The notes under the pieces were generated by a model, which ran no database searches, was not told the DNA's origin, and saw only the letters and a list, made by a program, of their open reading frames with translations. From Anthoceros angustus (lineage: Eukaryota; Streptophyta; Anthocerotopsida; Anthocerotales; Anthocerotaceae): 64,000 bases of DNA. The translations under genes and the position numbers were made by a program. Each line of letters begins with the position of its first letter. The stretch's first letter is position 1. This document shows positions 36,201 to 45,496 of this stretch, one piece after another. The stretch lies in assembly GCA_010909165.1 (NCBI GenBank), contig MU008194.1, positions 1 to 64,000 on the forward strand, written 5' to 3'.

Positions 36201-37621
36201 CTAGGCGGGAGGTGGACTTCGGAAGGATGGAAGGAGGAGGCGAGAGGGCGGACCGGGGCAGCACAGCAGGAGTCCTAGGGCCATTTGATGGCAGCAGCAG
36301 CGGCGAGGAGCGGAGGAGGCGAGGAGGAAGGGTCGCCACAGGTAAGCACTCGGCACCCTCGCATGGAAGGAAGGGGAGGATCTTGGAGAGGAAGGGAAAG
36401 GTGCAAGGCATTCGGGAACCAAGGGAGGCTCGGTGGATGAACCCGTGACCAGCCGGTGAGGAGGCATGCCGAGGGCGAGGTCGGACTTTGTCCGGACTCC
36501 GAGAAAGGCGGATCAGTCGGCCCCCAGAGAAATCTGGACTTAGGGATCCGGACTCTAGTCAGTCCGGACCACGAGGTCCGGACCCGAGGAAGGTTGGGTC
36601 AGGCCGGACCCCAGTCCGGTCCCAGGGCCGGACTCGAGGGGCCAGGCCGGACCCGGAGGAAAAGGACCTAGGTCCGGACTCGGGTCGAGGCAGTCTCGAG
36701 GTCCAAACTCGGGAGTGGGGAGAGCCACGTCCTGCCAGATCCGGCCCTTGGAGGCCCTGCTGAGGCCCGAGGAGAGAGAAGAGGGAGGACGAGGAAGACT
36801 TGGTGGTGGCCGCCGTTGTCGAGCCGCCGCGGTGGGCGACTGCAGACCCTCGGGAAGAGGAAGGGTCCGCCTCGCGGATCATCCGATTAGGTGCGCTTGT
36901 GATCGGCGAGGCTCGGCTTTGGGCGCCGGTGCCAAGAAGGAATCGGGGCCATCCAGCCCTGCCAAGCGGCGATAGGCGGAATAGGGAGGATAGTAGGCGG
37001 CGGTTAGGGCACTGAGGCGGCCCTCATTTCGAATAGAGGTGTAATAAAGCGCGACCTTGGCGTAGTATAAGAGGGCTAAGGCGCTACAGATAAATCATCT
37101 TTCTCTTGGTGTTGATGCGCGTTCTTGCAGACCTTTGTGTGTCTTCTTGCTAACGTGAGTCTGAGTCACGGCGAGCACGGCAGCTCGGGAGATTGATCGG
37201 TCACAGTGGCGGACCTAACGTGTTGTGGTGTGTGCGGGGAAGGGTGGCTGGTGACCCGTGCTCGGGGAGCAGCGACCCGGCCAGAGCAATTTGGGCATGT
37301 GGTAGGAGGAACTCGGGAGGCGTCTGAGCCGGACGGAGGCCAGCGGAGCAGCGGAGGAGGTCCATGTAACCAGCGTCTTTCTAAGGGCGTGAGTGTAGCG
37401 TGAGTGGAGAGAGAGTGGAGTGTGGTGGCGAATGTGAGCGATATGAAGACGGGTCCCTAAGCGTTTAGCCATCTGGGGCACTGACGTTGCAGTAGTTAGG
37501 CGTATGTGCGTTGAGGTGAGCAGGCTAAGTGAGTAGAATCACACGAAGCAGCGGCAAGCGGAGCCTATCATTCCCTTGGGAGCGGACTTCTTCCTACAAC
37601 GACACGGATTAGGCGCGCATT
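33266..37621 (+). mobile_element. E1: 4.36-kb GC-rich LTR-like insertion (probable solo LTR with expanded middle)
   Basis: It begins TGTGGACTACGGACTTCCCT and ends GGATTAGGCGCGCATT, inside Copia pol, with a 5-bp ATCGC duplication. Both ends match E2 (40576-42281). The right half also matches E3 in reverse. A conserved TATA-type GTATAAGAGGG lies at about 37065. The 33.5-36.4 kb middle is a G/A-rich stretch missing from E2, full of long composition-driven frames on all strands. No retroviral domain is present. A long LTR left behind by recombination, later expanded by purine-rich repeats, explains the layout best. Confidence 0.75.
37066..37074 (+). promoter_or_regulatory. conserved TATA-like box in the E family
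   Basis: TATAAGAGG follows GGCGTAG in E1. The same sequence stands at about 41733 in E2 and, reversed, at about 20446-20453 in E3. In each it lies upstream of the same CTTTCTCTTGGTGTTGAT segment, as expected for a transcription start inside an LTR. Confidence 0.5.
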
Positions 37622-38325
37622 ATCGCCGGAAGTCGGCATACAATCGCTCTTGCCAAGAGAGTGTCACGTCTGGCCTCACTATTACTTGTCTCTTCGGGCA
37701 AATTGTCCATTTCAGGAGGGTCAGGAACCACATTTGCGGTGACTGGCTGCTGTGCGGCATGGGCTAGGACATGATAGGCGTCAAGATAGCCAGGGCGCCG
37801 ACGGACTCTTGTAGATTGGCACCTCTCTGGGAGGGCGACTGCAGCAGGCAGATTTACTCTAGTGGGAGCAGCACTTGCTCTAGCTTTTGGTGCAACTGAG
37901 GAATCTGGGGCTTGGGAGATGTCCTCATCAGCACCTGCAACGACGACTTGAGGAAGCAATGGACCGGGTTGGTGCCAGGAGACTGCGCTGCCGGAGAGGC
38001 TGGAGCAGGTTCGTGCACGGGAACTCGATTTCAACCATTTCCTCCTCCACATTGCGATTGGGGAAGTCGAGGTCAGGACAGGAGCCTATGATACTACCGC
38101 TTCCTCTGAGTCAAGTCGTTCGGGACAAAGATCTTTGCATGAAATTGTAACTTGATGTGTTCGTGGATGAACGAGCTTGTATCCTTTCACACCATCAATA
38201 TATCCGACAAACAGGAGCTTTTGTGCTCGGGCATCAAATTTGCTGGTCTTGGGATCAAGGCTATGACGCTTCTCCTTAAGGATCCACGAGTAGGTGTCAG
38301 ACCCAAACACTCGAAGGTAAGTCAA
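37622..38325 (-). pseudogene. Copia integrase C-terminus and linker of element K
   Basis: From 38325 the minus frame reads YLRVFGSDTYSWILKEKRHS and continues KLLFVGYIDGVKGYKLVHP, which is the conserved segment after the Copia integrase core. A frameshift near 38.07 kb leads to the linker STRVRRRPGYLDAYHVLAHA, which reaches RLPA at the edge of E1 and continues across it into the RT fragment. Confidence 0.85.
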
Positions 38326-38328
38326 GTA

Positions 38329-38704
38329 GGGCTCCTTCAGCTAGTCTATGTCGACCTATGCGAGCCCATGTCAACAAACTCCTTCAGAGAAGGCTACTTC
38401 ATGCCCGTAGTAGACGACATGTCTAGGATGATCCACACTTACTTCCTTCGCCTCAAGAGTGAAGCATTTCAAAAGTTTAAGGAGTTCCAAGCAATGACAG
38501 ACCTTCAAACAGGGTGCAAGCTCAAGTGTGTGGGCTCGGACGGAGGAGGAGAGTTTACGTCCGGTGAGTTCAACTCCTACCTCACAGACAGGGGCATCAC
38601 CCGTCAGGTGATTGTCCCTTATGCACATGCTCAAAATGGCATTGCGGAGAACTGTAATAGCTAATTGCACGAGATGGCTAGGACTATGTTGTCCCATCCC
38701 AACC
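38329..38704 (+). pseudogene. Copia integrase core in inverted orientation
   Basis: The plus-strand frame reads LLQLVYVDLCEPM, then YFMPVVDDMSRMIHTYF, then KLKCVGSDGGGEFTSGEF, then VPYAHAQNGIAE, with all three catalytic acidic residues (D, D, E) in order. After two stops it fades out as ARTMLSHPNL. The flanking pre-integrase (38.71-38.92 kb) and post-core (to 38.33 kb) segments of the same element are on the minus strand. The core has therefore been inverted in place, and the HHCC zinc finger that should precede it is missing. Confidence 0.85.
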
Positions 38705-38706
38705 TG

Positions 38707-38924
38707 ATGTAGAGCCTGTCATTCTTTGTGCCGCCACACATGACTTCGTGAGGGTTGTCATAAGGACAGATCTCACATTGTTGGGACTTGAAGTGAATCT
38801 CGTACTGCTTGTCGTCCGTCAGGGTACTCAAGGACACCAAGTTCTTACTTACCCAGGGCACATGAAGCACATCTGTAAGTGATATCGTTACCTCTAGCTT
38901 GTAAAAGTAACTATGTGCAATCAA
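38707..38924 (-). pseudogene. Copia pre-integrase domain fragment
   Basis: Minus frame VTISLTDVLHVPWVSKNLVS, then HEVMCGGTKNDRLYIR, typical of the segment between protease and integrase in Copia polyproteins. It stops matching at about 38707, where the inverted integrase core begins. Upstream (39.15-38.92 kb) the protease position reads WYLVGKAITYV where WYLDSGATxHM is expected, so the active site is destroyed. Confidence 0.8.
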
Positions 38925-39027
38925 TCATACTGTGGACGCCGTCCATCGCCGATCGACCCCATGTACAATCCGACATGTGTCTTGAAGCAATTCGCGTCTT
39001 CTGGGACATATGTAATGGCCTTGCCTA

Positions 39028-40060
39028 CTAAGTACCAGGAGGCGGCCTGCTGGTGGTGGTCAGGGTGGTTATTAGAATTGCTGGTGATCTCTGCACGACT
39101 TGGGCATTTGGTGGACCTTGTCTTCTTGGCTCGCCCGCTTGCTTGGTTCGGCACTCTCGTTCATAGTGCCCTAATCTTCTGCACCAATTGCAGCTCCCTT
39201 TTCGACGGGGGTTAGGGGAGCCCTGAGAGGATGAGCTTTCTCCTCCCCTTCTTCCTTGCCAAGCTCTATTTCTCGTTTGTCTTTGTCCGTTAGGCTGGGA
39301 GGTGAATAACGCATGTGCGGGGGCTGCACTTCTGGAGGGTGCCATAGTGGAGTCCTCCTCAATGATGGCTGCGATGACCTCCGAGAGAGTCATCACTTCG
39401 CCGAGCTTGAGCTTCTGCGCGGATTGCTTGATGAGGCCATTTTGTGTGGCTACAAAGGTACGCCAACTCTAAGACAGAGTCATGAGGAGGTTATGGCCAC
39501 CTCTGTCTCCGTAAGAGTTGTGCCGCAAGACGCTAGCCTAGCTCTCAATGTTCGAAAGGTGCTAAGGTGCGACTGGATGCTGTCCCCGTCCTTATATTTA
39601 AGAAGGTGGAAGTTCCTAGTGGCAGTAGCAACGTGTTGTACGTCTGTGGCTTCGTACATCTAGCAGAAGCGTTCCCAGATACTATGAGCTGTTAGTGCAC
39701 CAAAGGTGTGGTGCACCATATCCTTATTTAGCCCTGCTATTAGGAGGTTTCTTGCTTTTATGTCAGATTTATTCCAATGATCAAGGTCTAGTCTTGCGGA
39801 GGTGGGGCACGAGAGCGATCTATTGACTATTGTCCACAAATCGACATCTTCAAGGTGCCCCTTCATCCTAGTTGACCACACGTCGTAGTCGATCCCAGTA
39901 AATTTGTCTTTTTCCTTGATTTCAATGCGGAAGGCTGAGAACGAGGGGTTATGTTGGTAATTGCTCCTCCACCGCGTATAGATCCGCCGATAGATAGATA
40001 TCTGATTGATCGTTGATCATCATTCGCGCCATCCCCCGAAAGACACGACCCATTGATCAA
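39028..40060 (-). pseudogene. Copia gag fragment of element K
   Basis: The gag N-terminal region (DVWSTRMKGHLEDVDLWTIV and RNLLIAGLNKDMVHHTFG) lies at 39.88-39.66 kb. The 39396-39028 frame carries NRAWQGRRGGESSSS and a CX2CX4HX4C zinc knuckle (CNWCRRLGHYEREC). Frames shift several times between these pieces. Confidence 0.85.
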
Positions 40061-40077
40061 TGGGTCGTGTCTTTCGG
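40036..40077. repeat. perfect 42-bp palindrome
   Basis: Left arm CCGAAAGACACGACCCATTG and then A, followed without a spacer by its exact reverse complement. It sits in the leader/gag start of element K. An uninterrupted palindrome without any mismatch is unusual in an element that is otherwise heavily mutated. Confidence 0.95.
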
Positions 40078-40126
40078 AGGATGGTAATCACAGAGTGAGC
40101 CAACTGGTGGTTTTCATTATCCACCA

Positions 40127-40219
40127 GCAATTTATGATATGAGCTTTCACTCGCTATCGCCTACACACACAAGCAATTTATGATCCGAGCTTTCACTCGC
40201 CATCGCCTATACACAGGCA
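40127..40219 (+). repeat. 46-bp tandem duplication
   Basis: Two units beginning GCAATTTATGAT and containing GAGCTTTCACTCGC and ATCGCCTA, in the leader of element K. Confidence 0.85.
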
Positions 40220-40307
40220 AAAAACTCCCACAGATTGGGGCGTTCTCAACGTGGATTAGGTGCACCATTTTTTTTTTTAAACCTCCATCGACAAGGCTTT
40301 GATACTA

Positions 40308-40520
40308 TGTCAAATTCCCTTCTTGGATGACACGTCAGGTCAATCTTGCTGGACTAGGGTCCATCACGAGCACACAAATAACGGGCACGCACAGCTGAGC
40401 GTGTGCTTGGCTTTTATTCCAGCAAGTAGATATTCTAGATACATGGCAAATTGGCCATCTCCTAGCCACACTACAGTAATCACATTTGTGCAATAACGAA
40501 GTGTCCGATCAATCCTAACA
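40308..40520 (-). repeat. LTR of Copia element K
   Basis: On the minus strand it begins TGTTAGGATTGATCGGACAC and ends GAATTTGACA, followed by TAGTATCAAAGCC, a near match to a TGGTATCAAAGC primer-binding site. Before it (40521-40573, minus) lies a Copia-style C-terminal coding tail (QAKMEPHFSEESTFWVAK), so two elements may share this LTR after recombination. Confidence 0.65.
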
Positions 40521-40575
40521 CTTAGCCACCCAGAAAGTGCTCTCTTCTGAGAAATGAGGTTCCATCTTGGCCTGT

Positions 40576-42281
40576 GTGGGCTACGGACTTCCCTTGGGGG
40601 TTTGGAAATAAGTGGGGTTTTGTTTTTTTTTGTAGGTTGGAATAGTAAAATAAGGCGGAAAAGGAGGAATAAGCACGGATGGCGCTTCGGACGGGACTTC
40701 GGAGTAAGCAACGGACCACTCCGGACTAAGCAACGGACCACTCCGGACTAAGCAACGGACCACTCCGGAGTAAGCAACGGACCCGATACCACTATGGAAA
40801 CTCCGGACTACACTGAGCAAGTCCGGAGAAGTCTGCCCTGAGTATCGCTGGTAAGTCCGGACCCACTCCGGCCTAACAGGATAAGCACGGGAAAGCAACT
40901 TTGAATTGAGTCAGAGGACGGACTAGGAGGCTACGTCACCCCTCAGAGGACGAACTTCGACGGGGTCCAAGGAGAGGCGAGGAAGAAGGCCCCGGGGATA
41001 GTGCGCCACGGGACCTTGGGGCGCGTTGCCGACGACGAGGGTAGCAGCGTGAGAGGAGCACGGAGGAGCGAACGAGGGGAGCGCTGTGGCGGTAAGCACC
41101 CCCACCTCACCATGGAAGAAGGGGCCAACGAGGGGAGTCGCCTGAAGGATCGGAATGGACTGAAGGAGAGGGAGCCACTGAGGAGTCCGTGAGGAAGAAA
41201 CCGGGGCGCGAGTTCGGACTCGAGGTCCGGACCAAGGAAGACCGACCGAGGTCCTGACTGAAGGAAGACTGACCGAGGTCCGGACTAAGGAAGACGACCG
41301 AGGTCCGACCCTGTGAGACAAGGCCTCGGACCCAGCCTACCGGACTCGAATAGCGACTCAAGTTCGTGGAGTCGAGACAGACTCGAGGTCCCTGCGGCAA
41401 GAAGGAGGAGCCCCTTCGACTTACGGGGAGCAGATGGCCCCACCGGCGAGGGACCTGTGGGGAGGCTGTGGAGGATGACGTCGTAGTAACGGCGGTCGAT
41501 CACGTAGAGCCCAACCCGATGTGATTCCGGAGAGAGGAGGGCCCGCCTCACGGATCATCCGATTGGGGCGCCATCTGGCTCGGGACGGAGATTGGACCAC
41601 CATCCGGAACCCGAATCTTCCAGCCCACCAGCGAAGGAGATAGGGAGGAAATAGGATGGTAGGCGGCGATTAGGGCATCTTGAGCAATCGGCTCGAATAG
41701 AAGTGTAATAAAGGCGCCGACCTTGGGCGTAGTATAAGAGGTGAGAGCTCTAGTAAAATATCTTTCTCTTGGTGTTGATCGCGTTCTTGCGGACCTTGGC
41801 GTCTTCTTGCTAGCGAGTCACGAGTCAGCGGCGAGCCGGCGACTCGGGAGGCAGTCAAGGTCTGACGGACTTAACGTGTGGTGGTGCGTGCGGGAAGGGC
41901 GGTGAGACCCTTGTTCGTCGAGGCGGTCAGCGTCGGCCAGGGAGCGTGTGAGCCGGAGGTGCCGGAGGTGTCTGAGCCGGACGGAGGCGTGAACAGCGTA
42001 GGAGGTCTGACGTAGCCACTTGCGTTCTTTTCCAAGGTTGATAAGTGTAGAGGCGATGAGAGGAGATTTGAAAAGCAGGTGGCCGAGCAGGCGGACGAAG
42101 CGGGTCCTTAAGCGTTTGGCCACAAGGTTTGTTTGAGCGTTATAAATATGGGTGTAAGCGAAGATTGAGTGTGTTAAGGTGAAGTGGACCGAAGAAAGGT
42201 GAGAATCGGTGAGCGCGGCAAGCGGAGCTATCATTCTCTTGGGAGCGGACTCCATACCACAACGACTTGATTGTGGCGCCA
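40576..42281 (+). mobile_element. E2: shorter relative of E1
   Basis: It begins TGTGGGCTACGGACTTCCCT and ends GATTGTGGCGCCA, matching both ends of E1, but lacks the 2.9-kb purine-rich middle. It carries the TATA-like GTATAAGAGG at about 41731. Near 40.70-40.77 kb a phrase AAGCAACGGACCACTCCGGA is repeated three times. No clear target duplication was found, and the sequence beyond 42281 may be internal element DNA. Confidence 0.65.
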
Positions 42282-42369
42282 TCCGCCAGTCGCGCCACGG
42301 CTGCAGTGGTGTACAACTACAAGAAGAATGAGCAGGCACAGATCTATCGGCCACACAATGAACAACGAA

Positions 42370-42474
42370 CCATACTCTCTCAAGCAAGTTATTTCTAAGA
42401 ACAAGTCTAAGGACCCCGAAGAGCCATACTCTCTCAAGCAAGTCGTTTCTAAGAACAAATTCTAAGGACCCGAA
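42370..42474 (+). repeat. 54-bp tandem duplication
   Basis: Two units beginning CCATACTCTCTCAAGCAAGT and containing TTTCTAAGAACAA and CTAAGGACCC. It is followed at 42.5 kb by a second copy of the Copia C-terminal tail seen at 40.53-40.57 kb. Confidence 0.85.
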
Positions 42475-42559
42475 GACTTGTGATTCACTGCCCCTAAAAG
42501 CCCATTTCACGAAAGTGCTATCTACTGAGAAACGAGATTCCATCTTAGCCTGCAAGAAT

Positions 42560-42913
42560 GATGTACACAGAGTGAATGGAGTGAAGGCCTAAGGCATGAG
42601 AGATTAGTGACTCTATTAATGGAGGACAACCTGCAGCAGTTGCTATTCATTGTGGATGCCATAACTACCTACTCTACTATGACGAGCTGACCGGGGCATG
42701 ACTCCTTGATCCTGATGTACACAAAGTGAATGGAGTGAAGGTCTAAGGCATGAGAGATTAGTGACTCTATTAATGGTGGACAACCTGCAGCAGTTGCTAT
42801 TCATTGTGGATGCCATAATACATGGCAGCAGAAGTAAAAGTTTGGAATTCGTGTGCAAACTACTACCTACTCTACTATGACGAGCTGACCGGGGCATGAC
42901 TCCTTCATCCTGC
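42560..42913 (+). repeat. tandem duplication of about 155 bp
   Basis: Unit 1 (42560-42713) and unit 2 (42714 to about 42910) share GATGTACACA, GTGAATGGAGTGAAGG, CTGCAGCAGTTGCTATTCAT and GACGAGCTGACCGGGGCATG. Unit 2 contains an extra insertion of about 45 bases. Confidence 0.85.
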
Positions 42914-43746
42914 AAAAGCACCATATCCTTTGAACACGCTCCGAGGCTTTTGTGGTAGCGAATCTTAGATATAAACATATCCAGCATTATCTACATATCA
43001 CGCTATGAAGAAAGCAGTGAATGTAAATGAGGTGATCAAGAGTCGTGGACTTGAGAATGATATCCGGAGAACACAACAGTACAAATTGGAACTCAGAAGT
43101 ACAAAGCAGGAGGATGGATGACAAGTTGTAGAAAAAGCAGGAACATGTGGCCTTGTCCACTAACAGGAAGAGTTAGAAGCATAAAATAAAACTGGTGGGC
43201 CGAGGGAGACATCCCTGATCGCCGGAGAGGATGAACATTAGCCTGGACTGCCTTTCTTGGCGTGAAACGGATGTGGCATCCAAGCCACACCGTGAAACGC
43301 GAGCCTCGGCAGGCTTTTGTTTTCTTCTTTCCACTTCGTCGACTGATACACACACGAGCACTCTAAGTGCCTCGTTCGTAATTTCGAAAACAAAACAACT
43401 CGTCACAGCGGGAGGTGCAAGTGGAGAAAAGGAGCGGAGAAAATTTGGAGGTTAGCGAAAATTTAGTGAGAAAGTGCGAAACCAAGGAGAGATAAGAGAA
43501 CGCTATCCTGGCAAGGAAACGCAGGGGAGCAGGATTGGTGGAGGGTCCAGGGGTAAGGATAGGCCTGTCCATGCCTCATACGGTCCTCCACACTCCACTC
43601 CCTGAACTCCCGCTCCTCGGCCCATTCAATCCGTGCTCTGCTCTGCTGCCAGCGCTTGCGTCCGCTGCCATCGCCCGCTCCTCCAGCAAAGCTCAGAGCC
43701 CAGAGCCGCGCAAGGCAGCGCCGAGCAGAGCAGCCCAGACTCGGCT
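42914..43746. other. intergenic sequence upstream of psaE
   Basis: No gene seen. The last 200 bases before the psaE start are C/T-rich (CTCCACACTCCACTCCC and similar) and probably hold the promoter and 5' leader. No clear TATA box was found. Confidence 0.4.
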
Positions 43747-44346
43747 ATGGCCGCCGCAGCGTCTAGCATGGTGGGAGTGGTGGCGCCGGCCTGTGCCGCC
43801 GTCGGCTCCAGCAGCAGCAGCATCGTCGCCAGCCGCGTGCAATTAAGGCCGGTGCACGCCATGCCCGCGCGCTCCGTCCGACTGGCTGTCCGAGCTGAGG
43901 ACGCCGGTCCCGCAGAGGCCCCCGTGAAGGCGCCTCCTCCTCCTCCCGTCGGCCCCAAGCGAGGAGCCACGGTACGGGGCTGAGCAAACCCTTGCTTGGA
44001 TCTTGCGTTTCTGTTTTTGCCGAGATGCCTTGAAGTCTGATGGAAAATTGCTTCTTCTTGGTGCGTGCAGGTGAAGATCCTCCGACCGGAGTCCTACTGG
44101 TTCAACGACACCGGCAAGGTTGTCTCTGTCGACCAGGTGAGGCGTTGTCTGGTGCATTTCCTTCGGCTGGGATTGGCAAGCCTGGCTGTGGAGGTAGATG
44201 TGATGCGTTGGCCCATACTGATGTTGTGGATGTGCGTTGAGCAGGGATCGACCGTGAAGTACCCCGTGGTGGTGCGTTTCGAGAAGGTGAACTATGCCGG
44301 CATCTCCACAAACAACTACGCGTTGGACGAGGTGCTAGAAGTGTGA
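43747..44346 (+). CDS. psaE: photosystem I reaction centre subunit IV, PsaE precursor (3 exons)
   Basis: PsaE is a small stromal subunit of photosystem I that helps dock ferredoxin and supports cyclic electron flow. Exons: 43747-43971, 44071-44136 and 44245-44346, joined at GT..AG sites and all in phase 0, giving 130 codons. Exon 1 encodes a Ser/Ala/Val-rich plastid transit peptide ([20 protein letters not shown]) and a Pro-rich linker ([15 protein letters not shown]). Exons 2-3 encode the SH3-like mature domain: [20 protein letters not shown], then [20 protein letters not shown], ending [14 protein letters not shown]. These match the known PsaE signatures (Rx[12 protein letters not shown], VNYxxxSTNNYA). 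Length and structure are as expected for a plant precursor. Exons 2 and 3 are repeated downstream. Confidence 0.93.
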
Positions 44347-44945
44347 GCACCCGCAGTGGATACGTAGGGGGAGTAGTAGTAGCAAGATTCTTGTGGCCTG
44401 TGAAGTGATCTGAGCCATTTGAGGCTTAAGACAAGCGTGTAATTGAAAGCTCGGTTGCTTCTATAGCCTGTGCAGCAGTTGGATTCTCCGGATCAAAACC
44501 CTTGGGCGCAGTTTGCCAAGACCTAGCATCTAGGTAATCCGAGAGAGGGAAGTAGCTCTGTGTGGAATGGGACTGTGTGCAGCCTCACTTGGCTTACGCT
44601 GGCAGAGCAAGGCTTTAAATCTGTACATTGAGTCAGGCCTGTGGCTGGGTAAGTGAACTTGGGACAATTTGGAAAATGATCTCCGTTCCTGAAGTAGGCA
44701 GCTGTTTTCTGCATTCGACAAGGATTTGTTCTCCGCGACCCGTCAGGATGGTCTCCCCCCACAAAGTGGAATTGTGAGGCCAGACAACATGATGAGAGCC
44801 GGCTCTAGTACGTTCTCTACCGCCTCATCACCAACCTTGCGCAGTCTACGATGTGAGGTTGGAAATGTAGCGGATGTCACCGTAGCCGACCACTCCAGCC
44901 TGCTCTCATCCAAGCCAACTCTGGGCTGCTGTGTCTCACACCCAG
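44347..44945. other. psaE 3' flank
   Basis: Probable 3' untranslated region and flank. No coding sequence supported. It is duplicated at about 45838-46424 with several 1-5 base deletions in the second copy. Confidence 0.5.
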
Positions 44946-45190
44946 AGCATCCTCATCCTTCGAGTTTGAGCCTTGAAGACATGCGCAGAGACTCGCCCTG
45001 AGCATTCTCATCCCTCGAGTTCGGGCCTTGAAACCTCCGCAGGAATCACCCTGAGCATCCTCATCCTTCGCGTTTGTGCCTTGAAGACATGCGCAGAGTC
45101 TCACCCTGAGCATCCTCATCCCTCGAGTTTGTGCCTTGGAAACATCAGCAGAGAATCACCCTGAGCATCCTCATCCTTCGAGTTTGTGCC
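44946..45190 (+). repeat. 55-bp minisatellite, about 4.5 units
   Basis: The unit begins AGCATCCTCATCCTTCGAGT and ends CACCCTG, with variant positions between units. It is present again in unit 2 at about 46421-46670. Confidence 0.85.
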
Positions 45191-45239
45191 TTAGAAAGCA
45201 GAGACTGTCCCCAGCATCCATGTCCCAAGCATCGAGACA

Positions 45240-45496
45240 CATGCGCAGTTTGTGCCTTGAAAAGCACAGGCTGACCTCCGCATTCATGGGAAGAGACTCA
45301 ACCCAGCGTTTATGCTTAGGAAAATATAAAAGGCTGACCCCAGCATTCATGGGGTGAGACTGAACCCAGCGTTTATGTTTAAGAAAATAGAAAAAGGCTG
45401 ACCCCAGCATTCTTGGGAAGCGTATGAACCCAGCGTTTATGTTTAATAAAATATAAAAAGGCTGACCCCAGCATTAGTGGAAAGAGACTAAACCCA
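45240..45496 (+). repeat. minisatellite of about 63 bp, 4 units
   Basis: The unit contains GGCTGACCCCAGCATTCATG, GAGACTGAACCCAGCG and TTTATGTTTAAGAAAATA. Four degenerate units end in AGCGTTTCTGTTT, the sequence used at the duplication breakpoints. It is repeated at about 46735-46986. Confidence 0.85.

Larger units (their letters stand above)
32302..40520 (-). mobile_element. decayed Copia retrotransposon (element K), minus strand, with nested insertion and internal inversion
   Basis: On the minus strand the order is: LTR (40520-40308), degraded primer-binding site, gag (about 40.06-39.03 kb), pre-integrase (38.92-38.71 kb), integrase core inverted onto the plus strand (38.33-38.70 kb), integrase C-terminus and linker (38.33-37.62 kb), inserted E1 (37621-33266), and reverse transcriptase to RNase H start (33265-32302). 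The 3' LTR was not found, so the element is truncated near 32.3 kb. The protease Asp-Ser-Gly motif, the polymerase motif-A Asp and the YVDD box are all lost, so it cannot be functional. Confidence 0.9.
44005..45496 (+). repeat. psaE tandem-duplication unit 1
   Basis: 1,492 bp from within intron 1 through exons 2-3, the 3' flank and a two-part minisatellite. It starts at GCGTTTCTGTTT, which recurs at 45497 and 46975. It is followed directly by unit 2. Confidence 0.9.

Noticed and set aside
33873-36882. Overlapping frames of 100-215 codons on both strands within E1
   Set aside because: Composition-driven openness in purine-rich DNA. No recognisable motif, no consistent start, and missing from the E2 copy.
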